Part shown: positions 1-6,704 of the stretch, piece after piece | How the letters are laid out: each line of letters starts with the position of its first letter | How positions within the stretch are numbered: the first letter of the stretch is position 1 | Source of the DNA: CAZBZG01 sp964496245 | GTDB taxonomy: Bacteria; Planctomycetota; SZUA-567 | Direction: 5' to 3' | Length of the DNA stretch: 12,958 nucleotides | Assembly (NCBI GenBank): GCA_964496245.1 | Contig: CAZBZG010000118.1 | Coordinates: 1 to 12,958 of the forward strand | Notes under the pieces: generated by a model | Told to the model about the DNA's origin: nothing | What the model saw: only the letters and a program-made list of their open reading frames with translations | The model's database searches: none | Made by a program: the position numbers and the translations under genes

Positions 1-10
1 CCGTCTCAAA

Positions 11-259
11 TCATAGGGACGCGAGTCTAATCCGATGCGGGACGCGACACTCGGCTGCCGCGTACCGCTTCTGACGGAGCAGCACGGACGCCTGCTGCTG
101 AAGCCGCCCGTGGACGAGCATGCGCTGGGGCGCGACAAAGACAGAAGCGCTGGACCGCTTCTCGTCGCCCGCGGTTCCGCCCTCCCCTTCTCCTGCAGGG
201 GACTCCGCGCACAGGAAGAGCAACGTCAGGCAGAGGACGGCGGCAGGCGGTCGCAGCAT
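11..259 (-). CDS. Secreted, TPR-like protein start; reading frame broken near the window edge
   Basis: The start ATG at 259 is preceded by AGGAG with a six-base spacer, which is better than the GTG 15 codons upstream. The 82-residue product opens with a signal peptide (MLRPP, then a hydrophobic run to about residue 18, then Ala/Ser/Gly). A Gly/Glu-rich linker follows, and then a helix around residues 53-70 (LQQQASVLLRQKRYAAAE) that looks like the first half of a tetratricopeptide repeat. The frame stops at 11. If one base near position 49 is skipped, the other frame stays open to position 1 and reads VASRIGLDSRPYDLRR, which completes a TPR-like pattern. The gene is therefore probably the 5' end of a longer exported TPR protein with a frameshift, either real or a sequencing error. 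An intact 82-residue secreted protein is the alternative. Function unknown. Confidence 0.5.
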   Translation of the reverse strand: MLRPPAAVLCLTLLFLCAESPAGEGEGGTAGDEKRSSASVFVAPQRMLVHGRLQQQASVLLRQKRYAAAECRVPHRIRLASL

Positions 260-471
260 GTCAGGCTCCTGAGGAGATGGTGGTCTCTCGGACGGCGCAG
301 CCACCGGAGGGTAGCAGCAACCCGGCTAGATTTCCAGAGGATTCCGGCCGGCCCGGGGGCGGCCGCAGGGTCATCGCATTGCGCATGGCGTCGACTGATA
401 CGACAGGCGCAGATGTCTGCCCTCAGAACCCATGCCACGGTGCGCACAGGTACCGCGGGCGGCGCGGTGAT

Positions 472-687
472 CTATGCCGCCTGCACACCGGACCGGTAGG
501 CGCGTTCCGCGCTGAGGTCGAGGTAGCGCTTGATGGCCTCGGGCGGCACGTTCCATGGAATGTGGTTGCCGATGCACATCATGTAGCCGCGGGACATGCG
601 TCCGGTCTCCACCATGGCATCCACCATGGTCTCGATTTCGGACGGGTCATTGCGCATGAGTACCCGGTTGTCGCCGTCGCCGGCCAT
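472..687 (-). CDS. Mini URO-D: stand-alone C-terminal segment of uroporphyrinogen decarboxylase family
   Basis: This gene encodes 71 residues. The ATG at 687 has an ideal Shine-Dalgarno (AGGAGGT at 694-700, six-base spacer), and an in-frame TGA lies 12 bases upstream, so the start is well fixed. The segment NRVLMRNDPSEIE, then RGYMMCIGNHIPWNVPPEAIKRYLDL, follows the pattern at the very C-terminus of URO-D-family proteins (uroporphyrinogen decarboxylase and corrinoid-dependent methyltransferase relatives): a 'vLm..dpe.i...v' helix, a Gly-Gly-Tyr-like strand, a 'NHIP.dVP.En' loop and a final helix. The rest of the roughly 350-residue TIM barrel is absent. Only about 190 bases separate it from the divergent AraC gene, so it cannot be encoded there. 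It cannot be a complete decarboxylase. It could be a decayed remnant or a small protein that pairs with another subunit; the strong ribosome-binding site argues that it is translated. Confidence 0.62.
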   Translation of the reverse strand: MAGDGDNRVLMRNDPSEIETMVDAMVETGRMSRGYMMCIGNHIPWNVPPEAIKRYLDLSAERAYRSGVQAA

Positions 688-701
688 GGTCGCACCTCCT
701 C

Positions 702-721
702 AAAAGCCTGCCGCCGGCAGG
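702..721 (-). terminator. Terminator-like hairpin directly upstream of the mini URO-D ribosome-binding site
   Basis: Read on the minus strand, CCTGCC-GGC-GGCAGG (721 to 707) forms a six-base-pair GC stem with a three-base loop, followed by CTTTTG. The Shine-Dalgarno AGGAGGT begins at 700, right after the T-run. This could be an attenuator or leader hairpin for the small gene, or a terminator for transcripts entering from the right. The T-run is short, so termination is uncertain. Confidence 0.35.
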
Positions 722-818
722 GAGCGTACGTGGACCTGCCCTCGGTCGTACCGCAGTCTACCCGACCCAGCTCCGCGACGGAATGGAAGCGCCACAGGAC
801 ATTTGCACGATATACAGC

Positions 819-847
819 TTGCTCTCGCAGACACCCTCTAATATAGT
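819..847 (+). promoter_or_regulatory. Predicted sigma70-type promoter of the AraC-family gene
   Basis: TTGCTC (819-824) and TATAGT (842-847) are separated by 17 bases, and the start codon of the regulator follows 33 bases downstream. The AT content here is clearly higher than in the surrounding sequence. Confidence 0.55.
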
Positions 848-879
848 GCGTATGCGTACGCCTTGCAGGAGATCTACAG

Positions 880-1698
880 ATGTCGGCCGGCCGCCTGATC
901 GCCTCCGTGCAGACGCGCCTGGTCACAGGCGTGGCCCGCCATGCCTGCGGTCCGGAGTGGGCCCACGGGGGTCGGCAGACCTTCAACGACCCCTTCAGCC
1001 GTCTCTACGGCCTGCGCGCAGGCGAGGCCGAAGTGGAGCACCACGGACAGACGTTCTCGCTCCGGCCGGGCGGTCTTTTCGTCATCCCCGCGCACACGCC
1101 GAGTCGGTACTGCTGCCCGCGATCCATGTCGCTCACCTGGCTGCACTTCACCGCCCATCTGTACGGAAGTCTGGAGCCATTCGCGTGCCTGGGCTGGCCC
1201 TTTGCGATCAAGGCCGGGCGCGATGCGTGTGGCCAACTCGAGGAGATTATCCACCTGATGGAGGAGGACAGCCCGGCGGCGCTGCTGCGCGCGGACGGCC
1301 TGCTGCGGCAGCTCCTCGCCCGCTTCGCTGCAGCTGCCCCCGCATCGGCCCAGGAGAGCGAGATGCGGCGCCTCGGTCGACTGCAGCCGGTGCTCACGCA
1401 CATCGAGCACAACCTGGCCCGCCCGCTTCCGCTGGCCGAACTCGCAGATGTGGCGCATCTCCATCCCACCTACTTCTCCAACCGGTTCGCCAAGCACATG
1501 GGCGTCCCACCGGTGCAGTACATCAACCGCCGCCGCGTGGAACGGGCCGCGGGGCTGCTCTTCCAGACCGAGGCGCTCGTGGAGGAGATCGCCCGGGCCG
1601 TGGGCTTCCGCGACGTCTACTACTTCTCCAAGGTCTTCAAACGGTTCATGGGGCTTCCGCCCACGCAGTACCGGGCGCAGATACGCGTGGAGGCCTGA
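880..1698 (+). CDS. AraC-family transcriptional regulator with N-terminal cupin-like sensor domain
   Basis: The product has 272 residues. The ATG at 880 follows AGGAG with an eight-base spacer. Residues about 25-95 form a cupin-like ligand-binding domain (FSLRPGGLFVIPAHTPSRY is the usual beta-barrel signature of AraC sensors). Residues about 165-268 are the two-helix-turn-helix DNA-binding domain: first HTH around 184-205 (LPLAELADVAHLHPTYFSNRF), second around 232-254. The AraC signature GFRDVYYFSKVFKRFMGLPP spans 242-261, followed by TQYR. Proteins of this layout usually sense a small carbon compound and act on a neighbouring gene. The divergent small URO-D-like gene and the downstream PA14 gene are possible targets, but no operator repeats could be tied to it. 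The ligand cannot be read from the sequence. Confidence 0.93.
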   Translation: MSAGRLIASVQTRLVTGVARHACGPEWAHGGRQTFNDPFSRLYGLRAGEAEVEHHGQTFSLRPGGLFVIPAHTPSRYCCPRSMSLTWLHFTAHLYGSLEPFACLGWPFAIKAGRDACGQLEEIIHLMEEDSPAALLRADGLLRQLLARFAAAAPASAQESEMRRLGRLQPVLTHIEHNLARPLPLAELADVAHLHPTYFSNRFAKHMGVPPVQYINRRRVERAAGLLFQTEALVEEIARAVGFRDVYYFSKVFKRFMGLPPTQYRAQIRVEA

Positions 1699-1736
1699 CG
1701 GCGGGGCCCCGAGGCCCGCCTCGCGCCGCCGCATGC

Positions 1737-1764
1737 TTGACATCGTGCGCCTGCGCGATAGACT
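1737..1764 (+). promoter_or_regulatory. Predicted sigma70-type promoter of the PA14-domain gene
   Basis: A consensus TTGACA (1737-1742) and TAGACT (1759-1764) are 16 bases apart. They lie 113 bases upstream of the ATG at 1878, so the transcript would have a leader of roughly 105 bases. A CRP-like palindrome lies inside that leader. Confidence 0.5.
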
Positions 1765-1804
1765 CGAATGTAACGGGATCCGACGGTGCGACAGCTCCGC
1801 ACTC

Positions 1805-1855
1805 TGTGCGCAGTGTCACACACCTCGTCCCGCCTCGTTGTGTGGGTGAACACCC
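1805..1855 (+). promoter_or_regulatory. CRP/FNR-like palindrome and a second inverted repeat in the PA14-gene leader
   Basis: TGTGC-GCAGTG-TCACA (1805-1820) matches the CRP half-site pattern TGTGA-N6-TCACA at nine of ten positions. GGGTG-AA-CACCC (1844-1855) is a second short inverted repeat before the start codon. Both lie downstream of the predicted promoter, where a bound protein would be expected to repress. A match this good could also arise by chance in a window of this size. Confidence 0.25.
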
Positions 1856-1877
1856 TTGTGGCGACTGGAGAGGGCCG

Positions 1878-3392
1878 ATGCTCCAACCTATTCGGATGGC
1901 TTGTTTTGCATTGCTTGCCTGCGCGGTATGCGGACCTATCGCTGGAGCGCGCGAAGTCGCCCCGGCCAAGTCATCTCTTCGCAAGCTCATGGCCGAAGGC
2001 AATGCGAGCGATCTCACGCTGCCGCTCCCGGGATTCGGCCCCACATCGGTGGTGGCCACCACCTATACGGATGCGCTCGAGCCGCCGCAGGCGTGGAAGA
2101 GGGAAGGAGAAGCGAAGCGCCTCTCCGTCGGCCCCTATACGGTCCAGCTCCTACACTGCCCGCCGGACTGGAAAGCTGTGCGCCAGCGGTTTCCCAGCCT
2201 CAAGAGCCAGGACAAACGCTCCGTGCGCCAGGTGCTGTGGAACGGCGTGCCCGCCTGGATGGTGGATCTCACCCTGGAGGCCCAAGCCCACCCCGACGTC
2301 TCCGATTCGCGCCACCGCTACCTGATCGCTCCGGTCGGGCAAGGTTTCCTCATGATGTCCTTCCGCGGCCCCACCCAAGGCTTTGAAGACAACCGCGACG
2401 CCATGCGCACGGTGGCGCTCGCCATCCGCTTCGAGGTCACGGGACTGATCGCCGCGTATCACGACGATGCGGACCTGGAACACGTGAAAGCCGTGCGCGT
2501 ACATGCCAAGATCGACAACAAGTGGGGCGGCGGCGGCCCGGGCATCGTGGGTCCGGACCAATTCTCGGTCCGCTGGACGGGGTCGGTGCGGCCCCGCCAC
2601 AGCGAAACCTACACCTTCATCACGCTGACCGACGACGGCGTCCGGCTCTGGGTCGACGACAAGCGACTCATCGACAACTGGACCGACCACGGCACCACCG
2701 AGGACCAGGGCCACATCACCCTGGAGGCGGGCAAGGAATACCCGCTCAAGATGGAATGGTACGAAAACAGCGGCGGGGCCACGGCGCGCCTGCTCTGGGA
2801 GAGCGATTCCCAGGAACGCGAGGTCATTCCCCCCGCCTGCCTGCTTGCCAAACCCGAACCCGGCTTCGCCCTCGCCCCGCAGCCCGCATCCGAGGACGAC
2901 GAAGCCCCCGAGAACCAGTTGCCCGACCTGCTCTTCGGCGAGCGACCGGGGGGATACGAGACGCACAGCCCACCGGGCTTCCGCTGGGAGGGCCAGCCCC
3001 CCGAGCAGCAGACCACGCTGGGCAAGGGGGAGAACACCGTGGCCGTCTCTCTGCGCTGCATCTCCCTGCGTGCCCGTGACGCGCGGGCCGTGCTCCCCGC
3101 AGCACGGCCGGGGGACGAAACCACGATCCGGGCCGTGCTCTGGCAGGGCGCGCCCGCCTGGACGGCGACCGTCCAGCTCAACCCCGAGGCCCATCCCGCC
3201 GAAAAGCAGCGCCATCAGCGATACTTCATCGTCCCCCTCGAGAGCGGCCTCATGGTCCTCGCCTTCCGCTCCGCGGATCCGGATTGGCTTACGAAGCACA
3301 AGCCCGGATTTCTGCAGCTCGTCAAGAGCGTGGAGCTCACCGACGACCGCATCGAGGCGGCTCAGGCCACCGGCGGCAGCGGCATCTTCTGA
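1878..3392 (+). CDS. Secreted PA14-domain protein with a duplicated flanking module
   Basis: The product has 504 residues. The same frame is open far upstream, but the ATG at 1878 has GGAG seven bases away and is followed at once by a signal peptide (residues 1-24, cleavage probably after AGA). Residues about 188-322 are a PA14 domain: GPDQFSVRWTG, TYTFITLTDDGVRLWVDD, LIDNWTDHG and YENSGGATARLLWES are all hallmarks. PA14 is a beta-sandwich that usually binds glycans in exported enzymes and adhesins. It is flanked by two related modules at about 73-186 and 368-488, sharing VLWNGVPAW/VLWQGAPAW, AHP, HRYLIAPV/QRYFIVPL and GFLMMSFR/GLMVLAFR. The module ends resemble the DcrB/PsbP-like pattern, but that is a guess. 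No catalytic domain is visible. It is probably a periplasmic or surface carbohydrate-binding protein. Confidence 0.85.
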   Translation: MLQPIRMACFALLACAVCGPIAGAREVAPAKSSLRKLMAEGNASDLTLPLPGFGPTSVVATTYTDALEPPQAWKREGEAKRLSVGPYTVQLLHCPPDWKAVRQRFPSLKSQDKRSVRQVLWNGVPAWMVDLTLEAQAHPDVSDSRHRYLIAPVGQGFLMMSFRGPTQGFEDNRDAMRTVALAIRFEVTGLIAAYHDDADLEHVKAVRVHAKIDNKWGGGGPGIVGPDQFSVRWTGSVRPRHSETYTFITLTDDGVRLWVDDKRLIDNWTDHGTTEDQGHITLEAGKEYPLKMEWYENSGGATARLLWESDSQEREVIPPACLLAKPEPGFALAPQPASEDDEAPENQLPDLLFGERPGGYETHSPPGFRWEGQPPEQQTTLGKGENTVAVSLRCISLRARDARAVLPAARPGDETTIRAVLWQGAPAWTATVQLNPEAHPAEKQRHQRYFIVPLESGLMVLAFRSADPDWLTKHKPGFLQLVKSVELTDDRIEAAQATGGSGIF

Positions 3393-3400
3393 ACGACGTA

Positions 3401-3434
3401 CGGGGCGGCCGCAGCACTGGCGCGCCCCGCCCCG
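3401..3434 (+). terminator. GC-rich inverted repeat after the PA14 gene, possible terminator
   Basis: CGGGGCGG (3401-3408) can pair with CCGCCCCG (3427-3434) around an 18-base loop. The right arm lies in a run of CCCCG units repeated three times (3425-3439). A loose T-rich stretch (TTCTGGTTTTCC) follows about 15 bases later rather than directly, so this is a weak terminator candidate. Confidence 0.3.
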
Positions 3435-3459
3435 CCCCGCCACCCCCTTCTGGTTTTCC

Positions 3460-3487
3460 TTGACTTGCCGCCGACCATGTCCATGAT
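3460..3487 (+). promoter_or_regulatory. Possible sigma70-type promoter of the HIT-dGTPase-ThuA-phosphoesterase run
   Basis: TTGACT (3460-3465) and CATGAT (3482-3487) are 16 bases apart, about 32 bases upstream of the HIT gene start. The -35 is good and the -10 is mediocre. It is the only promoter-like pair between the PA14 gene and the following run of four genes. Confidence 0.35.
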
Positions 3488-3519
3488 GGACGCGGCTTCG
3501 ACAGCGAGGACGGATCGGC

Positions 3520-4017
3520 ATGGAACGATTGTGGGCGCCTTGGCGCTTGGCGTACATCCAGGACCTTTACCCCCAGCCCTCGGGTTGCTTCCTCTGCCAA
3601 GCCTGGGCAGCCGCCGGCGAGGAGGAGGACCATCTCGTACTCGCCCGCAGGCAAAACGCATTCGTCATTATGAACCGGTTCCCCTACAACAACGGCCACC
3701 TCATGGTCGCCCCCGGCCGGCACATCGGCGAGATGGAGGACGTGACCGCGGATGAGTCCGCGGAGCTCTGGCACCTCGCGACCACGTGCAAGCGCGTTCT
3801 CGCCGCGGAGATGAATGCGCAGGGCGCCAACATCGGCATCAACCAGGGCCGCTGTGCCGGCGCCGGCGTGACGGACCACATTCATATCCACATCGTTCCC
3901 CGCTGGGAGGGGGACACGAACTACATGCCGATCCTCTCCGACGTCAAGGTCATGCCCCAGCTGCTTTGCGAAAGCTACGAGCAGCTCCGCCCCGCGTTTG
4001 CAGCGAGCGGATTCTAA
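3520..4017 (+). CDS. HIT-family nucleotide hydrolase/transferase (Ap4A phosphorylase-like)
   Basis: The product has 165 residues. The ATG at 3520 follows GAGGA with a nine-base spacer. The histidine-triad motif HIHIHIVP occupies 120-127, and by family rule the middle His122 is the nucleophile that forms the nucleotidyl intermediate. NRFPYNNGHLMVAP (52-65) is the conserved strand that shapes the nucleotide pocket. C23-F-L-C26 is the usual structural zinc pair of this subgroup. The N-terminus (ERLWAPWRLAYI) and the tail match the bacterial proteins often annotated as Ap4A phosphorylase-like. The substrate is probably a dinucleoside polyphosphate or an adenylated compound, in the cytosol; the exact substrate cannot be read from the sequence. 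It is first in the run and ends 27 bases before the dGTPase-like gene. Confidence 0.93.
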   Translation: MERLWAPWRLAYIQDLYPQPSGCFLCQAWAAAGEEEDHLVLARRQNAFVIMNRFPYNNGHLMVAPGRHIGEMEDVTADESAELWHLATTCKRVLAAEMNAQGANIGINQGRCAGAGVTDHIHIHIVPRWEGDTNYMPILSDVKVMPQLLCESYEQLRPAFAASGF

Positions 4018-4044
4018 CGGGTTCGCGCACGAGGAGACCCCCCG

Positions 4045-5187
4045 GTGCCCGATCGCCTGCCCGGAGAAGAACACCTTGCGCCCTACGCAGCCACGGCTGC
4101 CACGAGCCGCGGCCGCAAGCATGCGGAACCCGAACACCCGTTCCGGCCCCCGTACCAGCGGGACCGGGACCGGGTGGTGCACTCGACCGGCTTCCGCCGC
4201 CTGGAGTACAAGACCCAGGTCTTCGTGAACCGGGAGGGGGATCATTACCGCACGCGCCTGACCCATACGCTGGAGGTCGCCCAGATCTCGCGCACCATCG
4301 CCCGGGCCCTCGGACTCAACGAAGACCTGACCGAGGCCATCGCCCTGGCCCACGACCTGGGCCACACCCCCTTCGGCCATTCCGGCGAAGAAGCCATGAA
4401 CGAGCTCATGCAGGACCACGGCGGGTTCGAACACAACGTGCAGGGGCTCCGCGTAGTCGACCACCTCGAGCGGCGGTACAAGGATTTCCCCGGGCTGAAT
4501 CTCTCCTACGAGGTGCGCGAAGCCTTTCTCAAGCACACCACGCGCCATGACCATCCGGACATGATCAGCGAGTTCGACATGGGCGAAGCGCCACTGCTCG
4601 AGGTCCAGGCCACCGTGCTCGCCGACGAGATCGCCTACGACAACCACGACATCGACGACGGCCTGTCTTCGGGGATTCTCGAAGAGGACGCGCTGGCGGG
4701 GCTGTCTCTCTGGCGACGCGCGACCGACGGCCTCGGGGAAACGTACAACGCACTGCCGGCCGACCTGCGGCGCGCCGAAGGCGTACGGCGCCTCATCAAT
4801 CTTCTCGTCACCGACGTGGTTCAGACCACGCGCGCCAACCTCGAACGCGGGAGCATCCGAAGCCCTGCGGACGTGCGCGCGTGCCATCACCCCCTGGTCG
4901 TGCTGTCCGGCGAACTCTCCCAGCTCAAAGGCCAACTCGAGGAGTTTTTGCACGCGAACTTCTACCGCCATTTCCGTGTGATGCGCATGGCCAAAAAGGC
5001 CCAGCGTTTCATTCGCGATCTCTTCCTGGCGTACGTCGAGGATCCCCGCACGCTGCCGCCCGAGTTTCAGTCCCGCGCCGCCACCGAGGGGCTCCACCGC
5101 GTCATCTGCGACTACATTGCGGGCATGACCGACCGGTACGCCGAAGAGGAGTACCGGAAGCTCTTTCAGCCGTTCCAGAAGACCTGA
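4045..5187 (+). CDS. dgt: dGTPase-like deoxynucleoside triphosphate triphosphohydrolase (HD domain)
   Basis: The product has 380 residues. The start is GTG at 4045, with GAGGAG eight bases upstream. Members of this family cleave dNTPs to the deoxynucleoside and triphosphate and so adjust the dNTP pool. The metal-binding HD set is complete: H74 (RLTHTLEV), H103-D104 (LAHDLGHTPFGH) and D194 (ADEIAYDNHDIDDG). The conserved start RDRDRVVHSTGFRRLEYKTQV (40-60) and the helper histidines H112 and H130 are also present. At 380 residues this is the shorter 'dGTPase-like' type rather than the roughly 505-residue E. coli Dgt, so the preferred dNTP may not be dGTP and activity may need an activating nucleotide. 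It lies in the same run as the HIT gene, which fits a nucleotide-housekeeping role. Confidence 0.94.
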   Translation: MPDRLPGEEHLAPYAATAATSRGRKHAEPEHPFRPPYQRDRDRVVHSTGFRRLEYKTQVFVNREGDHYRTRLTHTLEVAQISRTIARALGLNEDLTEAIALAHDLGHTPFGHSGEEAMNELMQDHGGFEHNVQGLRVVDHLERRYKDFPGLNLSYEVREAFLKHTTRHDHPDMISEFDMGEAPLLEVQATVLADEIAYDNHDIDDGLSSGILEEDALAGLSLWRRATDGLGETYNALPADLRRAEGVRRLINLLVTDVVQTTRANLERGSIRSPADVRACHHPLVVLSGELSQLKGQLEEFLHANFYRHFRVMRMAKKAQRFIRDLFLAYVEDPRTLPPEFQSRAATEGLHRVICDYIAGMTDRYAEEEYRKLFQPFQKT

Positions 5188-5252
5188 AACAACGGGCCGG
5201 CACCAGGCCGACCCCGGTGATCCAACGCAGCCACACAGCAAAGGAGAGCATT

Positions 5253-5906
5253 ATGAAATCTGCATTGTTCGTCTGGGGCGGATGGGACGGCCACGAACCC
5301 AAGCAATGCGTGGACATCATGGCCCCGGTGATCGAAGCCGAAGGCTTTCAAGTGGAGCTCGCCGACACGCTCGATGCCTATCTCGACACGGACCGGATGA
5401 AGAGCCTCAGCCTGCTCGTGCAGTGCTGGACCATGGGCCAAATCAGCAAGGAGCAGGAGGCCGGACTCTTGGCCGCCATCAAGAGCGGCGTGGGCATGGG
5501 GGGGTGGCACGGCGGCATGTGCGACTCCTTCCGGCAGAACTGCACCTACCAGTTCATGACAGGCGGCCAGTGGGTGGCGCATCCAGGCGGCATCGTGGAC
5601 TACGAGGTGAACATCACCGAGCCGGACGATCCGATCGTCCAGGGGCTCAGCGATTTCCGCCTGACGTCCGAGCAATACTACATGCACACCGACCCCGGCA
5701 ACGACGTGCTGGCCACGACTACATTCTCGGGCGAGCACGGGGACATGCCGTGGATCGCGGGCACGGTCATGCCCGTCGTGTGGAAACGCATGTGGGGCGA
5801 AGGCCGCGTCTTCTACACCTCCCTCGGCCACGTGGCCAAGGACTTCGAAGTGCCCGAGGTCAAGGAGATCGTGAAGCGCGGGCTGGTCTGGGCCAGCCGG
5901 GACTGA
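5253..5906 (+). CDS. ThuA-like domain protein (class I glutamine amidotransferase-like fold)
   Basis: The product has 217 residues. The ATG at 5253 is preceded by AAGGAG with a six-base spacer, which separates this gene from a longer open frame running in from upstream. The signature points to the ThuA family: a short N-terminal strand, then GWDGHEPKQ (residues 10-18), GGWHGG (83-88), GGQWVAHPG, a SEQYY motif (139-143), and the closing MPVVWKRMWGEGRVFYTSLGH (173-193). No signal peptide or membrane segment is seen, so it is cytosolic. ThuA proteins are tied to disaccharide utilisation, including 3-keto-sugar metabolism in rhizobia, but their chemistry is poorly defined. Here it sits among nucleotide enzymes, 65 bases after the dGTPase-like gene and 9 before the phosphoesterase gene, with no sugar dehydrogenase or transporter nearby. 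Confidence 0.9.
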   Translation: MKSALFVWGGWDGHEPKQCVDIMAPVIEAEGFQVELADTLDAYLDTDRMKSLSLLVQCWTMGQISKEQEAGLLAAIKSGVGMGGWHGGMCDSFRQNCTYQFMTGGQWVAHPGGIVDYEVNITEPDDPIVQGLSDFRLTSEQYYMHTDPGNDVLATTTFSGEHGDMPWIAGTVMPVVWKRMWGEGRVFYTSLGHVAKDFEVPEVKEIVKRGLVWASRD

Positions 5907-5915
5907 GGCCCTGCC

Positions 5916-6704
5916 ATGCACCGACGCGTCTTCGCGATCGCGGATCTCCACCTCTCCGCAGCCCAGCCAAAGCCCATGGACGTCTTCGGGCCGGGGTGGA
6001 CCGACCACGCCGAACGCGTGGCCGCCTCCTGGCGGGCGACGGTGGGCCCGGACGACATCGTGCTCGTGGCCGGCGACATCTCATGGGCTATGAAACTCCC
6101 GGAGGCCGAGGCGGATCTCGCGTGGATCGCCGCCCTGCCCGGGGAGAAGGTGTTCGTGCGCGGCAACCACGACTACTGGTGGCAGAGCATCACCCGGGTC
6201 CGCCGGACAGCCGGAGCCAGGATGCATTTCATCCAGAACGATGTGGTCGACCTGGACGGCATCGCCGTGGGCGGCGCCCGCCTCTGGGATTTCCCTGACG
6301 TGAGCTGGCCGGTCGCCTCCGCCACGGACACCGACCGGCCGGTGCCCGAACCCGCGGCCGCTCCGCGCGAGGGCACGGCAGCGGATGCGGAGAAGATCCG
6401 CGCGCGGGAGATCCAGCGGCTCCGGCAGAGCCTCTCCCGCCTGCCCGCGGCCGCGGCCCTGCGCGTTGCGCTCGTGCACTTCCCGCCCGTGGGCAGCAAT
6501 GGCGCACCTACGGCCCTGAGCGAGATCCTGTCGGAATTCCGCATCGATCTCTGCGTCTACGGCCACGTGCACTCGCTCGGCCCCGACCCGCGCCCGGGTG
6601 CGGACTGCCGGATCGGGTCCACGCGGTACGTCTTGGCGAGCTGCGATTGGCTTGCATGCCGGGTGCGGCAGGTGTGGCCGGAAGAGAGCGCTGGATCATC
6701 GTAG
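5916..6704 (+). CDS. Calcineurin-like metallophosphoesterase (COG1768-type)
   Basis: The product has 262 residues. The ATG at 5916 lies nine bases after the ThuA stop; GAGG overlapping that stop codon serves as ribosome-binding site, so translation is probably coupled. All dinuclear metal motifs are present: D10-L-H12, G53-D54, G83-N-H-D86, H188 (LVHFPP) and G216-H-V-H219. The motif DVFGPGW near residue 22 and the stretches GDISWAMKLPEAE and RGNHDYWW match the COG1768 'predicted phosphohydrolase' family, whose substrate is not established. Residues about 132-158 form a Pro/Ala/Thr-rich insert before the helix AEKIRAREIQRLRQSL, and this looks like a flexible loop. It is the last gene of the plus-strand run and ends head-on against ftsY. 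Confidence 0.92.
   Translation: MHRRVFAIADLHLSAAQPKPMDVFGPGWTDHAERVAASWRATVGPDDIVLVAGDISWAMKLPEAEADLAWIAALPGEKVFVRGNHDYWWQSITRVRRTAGARMHFIQNDVVDLDGIAVGGARLWDFPDVSWPVASATDTDRPVPEPAAAPREGTAADAEKIRAREIQRLRQSLSRLPAAAALRVALVHFPPVGSNGAPTALSEILSEFRIDLCVYGHVHSLGPDPRPGADCRIGSTRYVLASCDWLACRVRQVWPEESAGSS

Noticed and set aside
260..471. A gene between the TPR-like start and the mini URO-D gene
   Set aside because: Minus-strand frames of about 68-73 codons exist here but they lack ribosome-binding sites and any family resemblance; I see only a weak GC stem (346-364).
783..1877. Long plus-strand open frame leading into the PA14 gene
   Set aside because: It overlaps the well-supported AraC gene in another frame, has Arg/Pro/Gly-rich low-complexity translation, and the real start at 1878 has a Shine-Dalgarno and signal peptide.
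2151..3557. 468-codon minus-strand open frame
   Set aside because: It is antisense to the PA14 gene, with no recognisable domain and no ribosome-binding site seen.
3337..5241. 634-codon minus-strand open frame
   Set aside because: It is antisense to the HIT and dGTPase-like genes, which have full catalytic motifs. Long antisense frames are common in GC-rich coding sequence.
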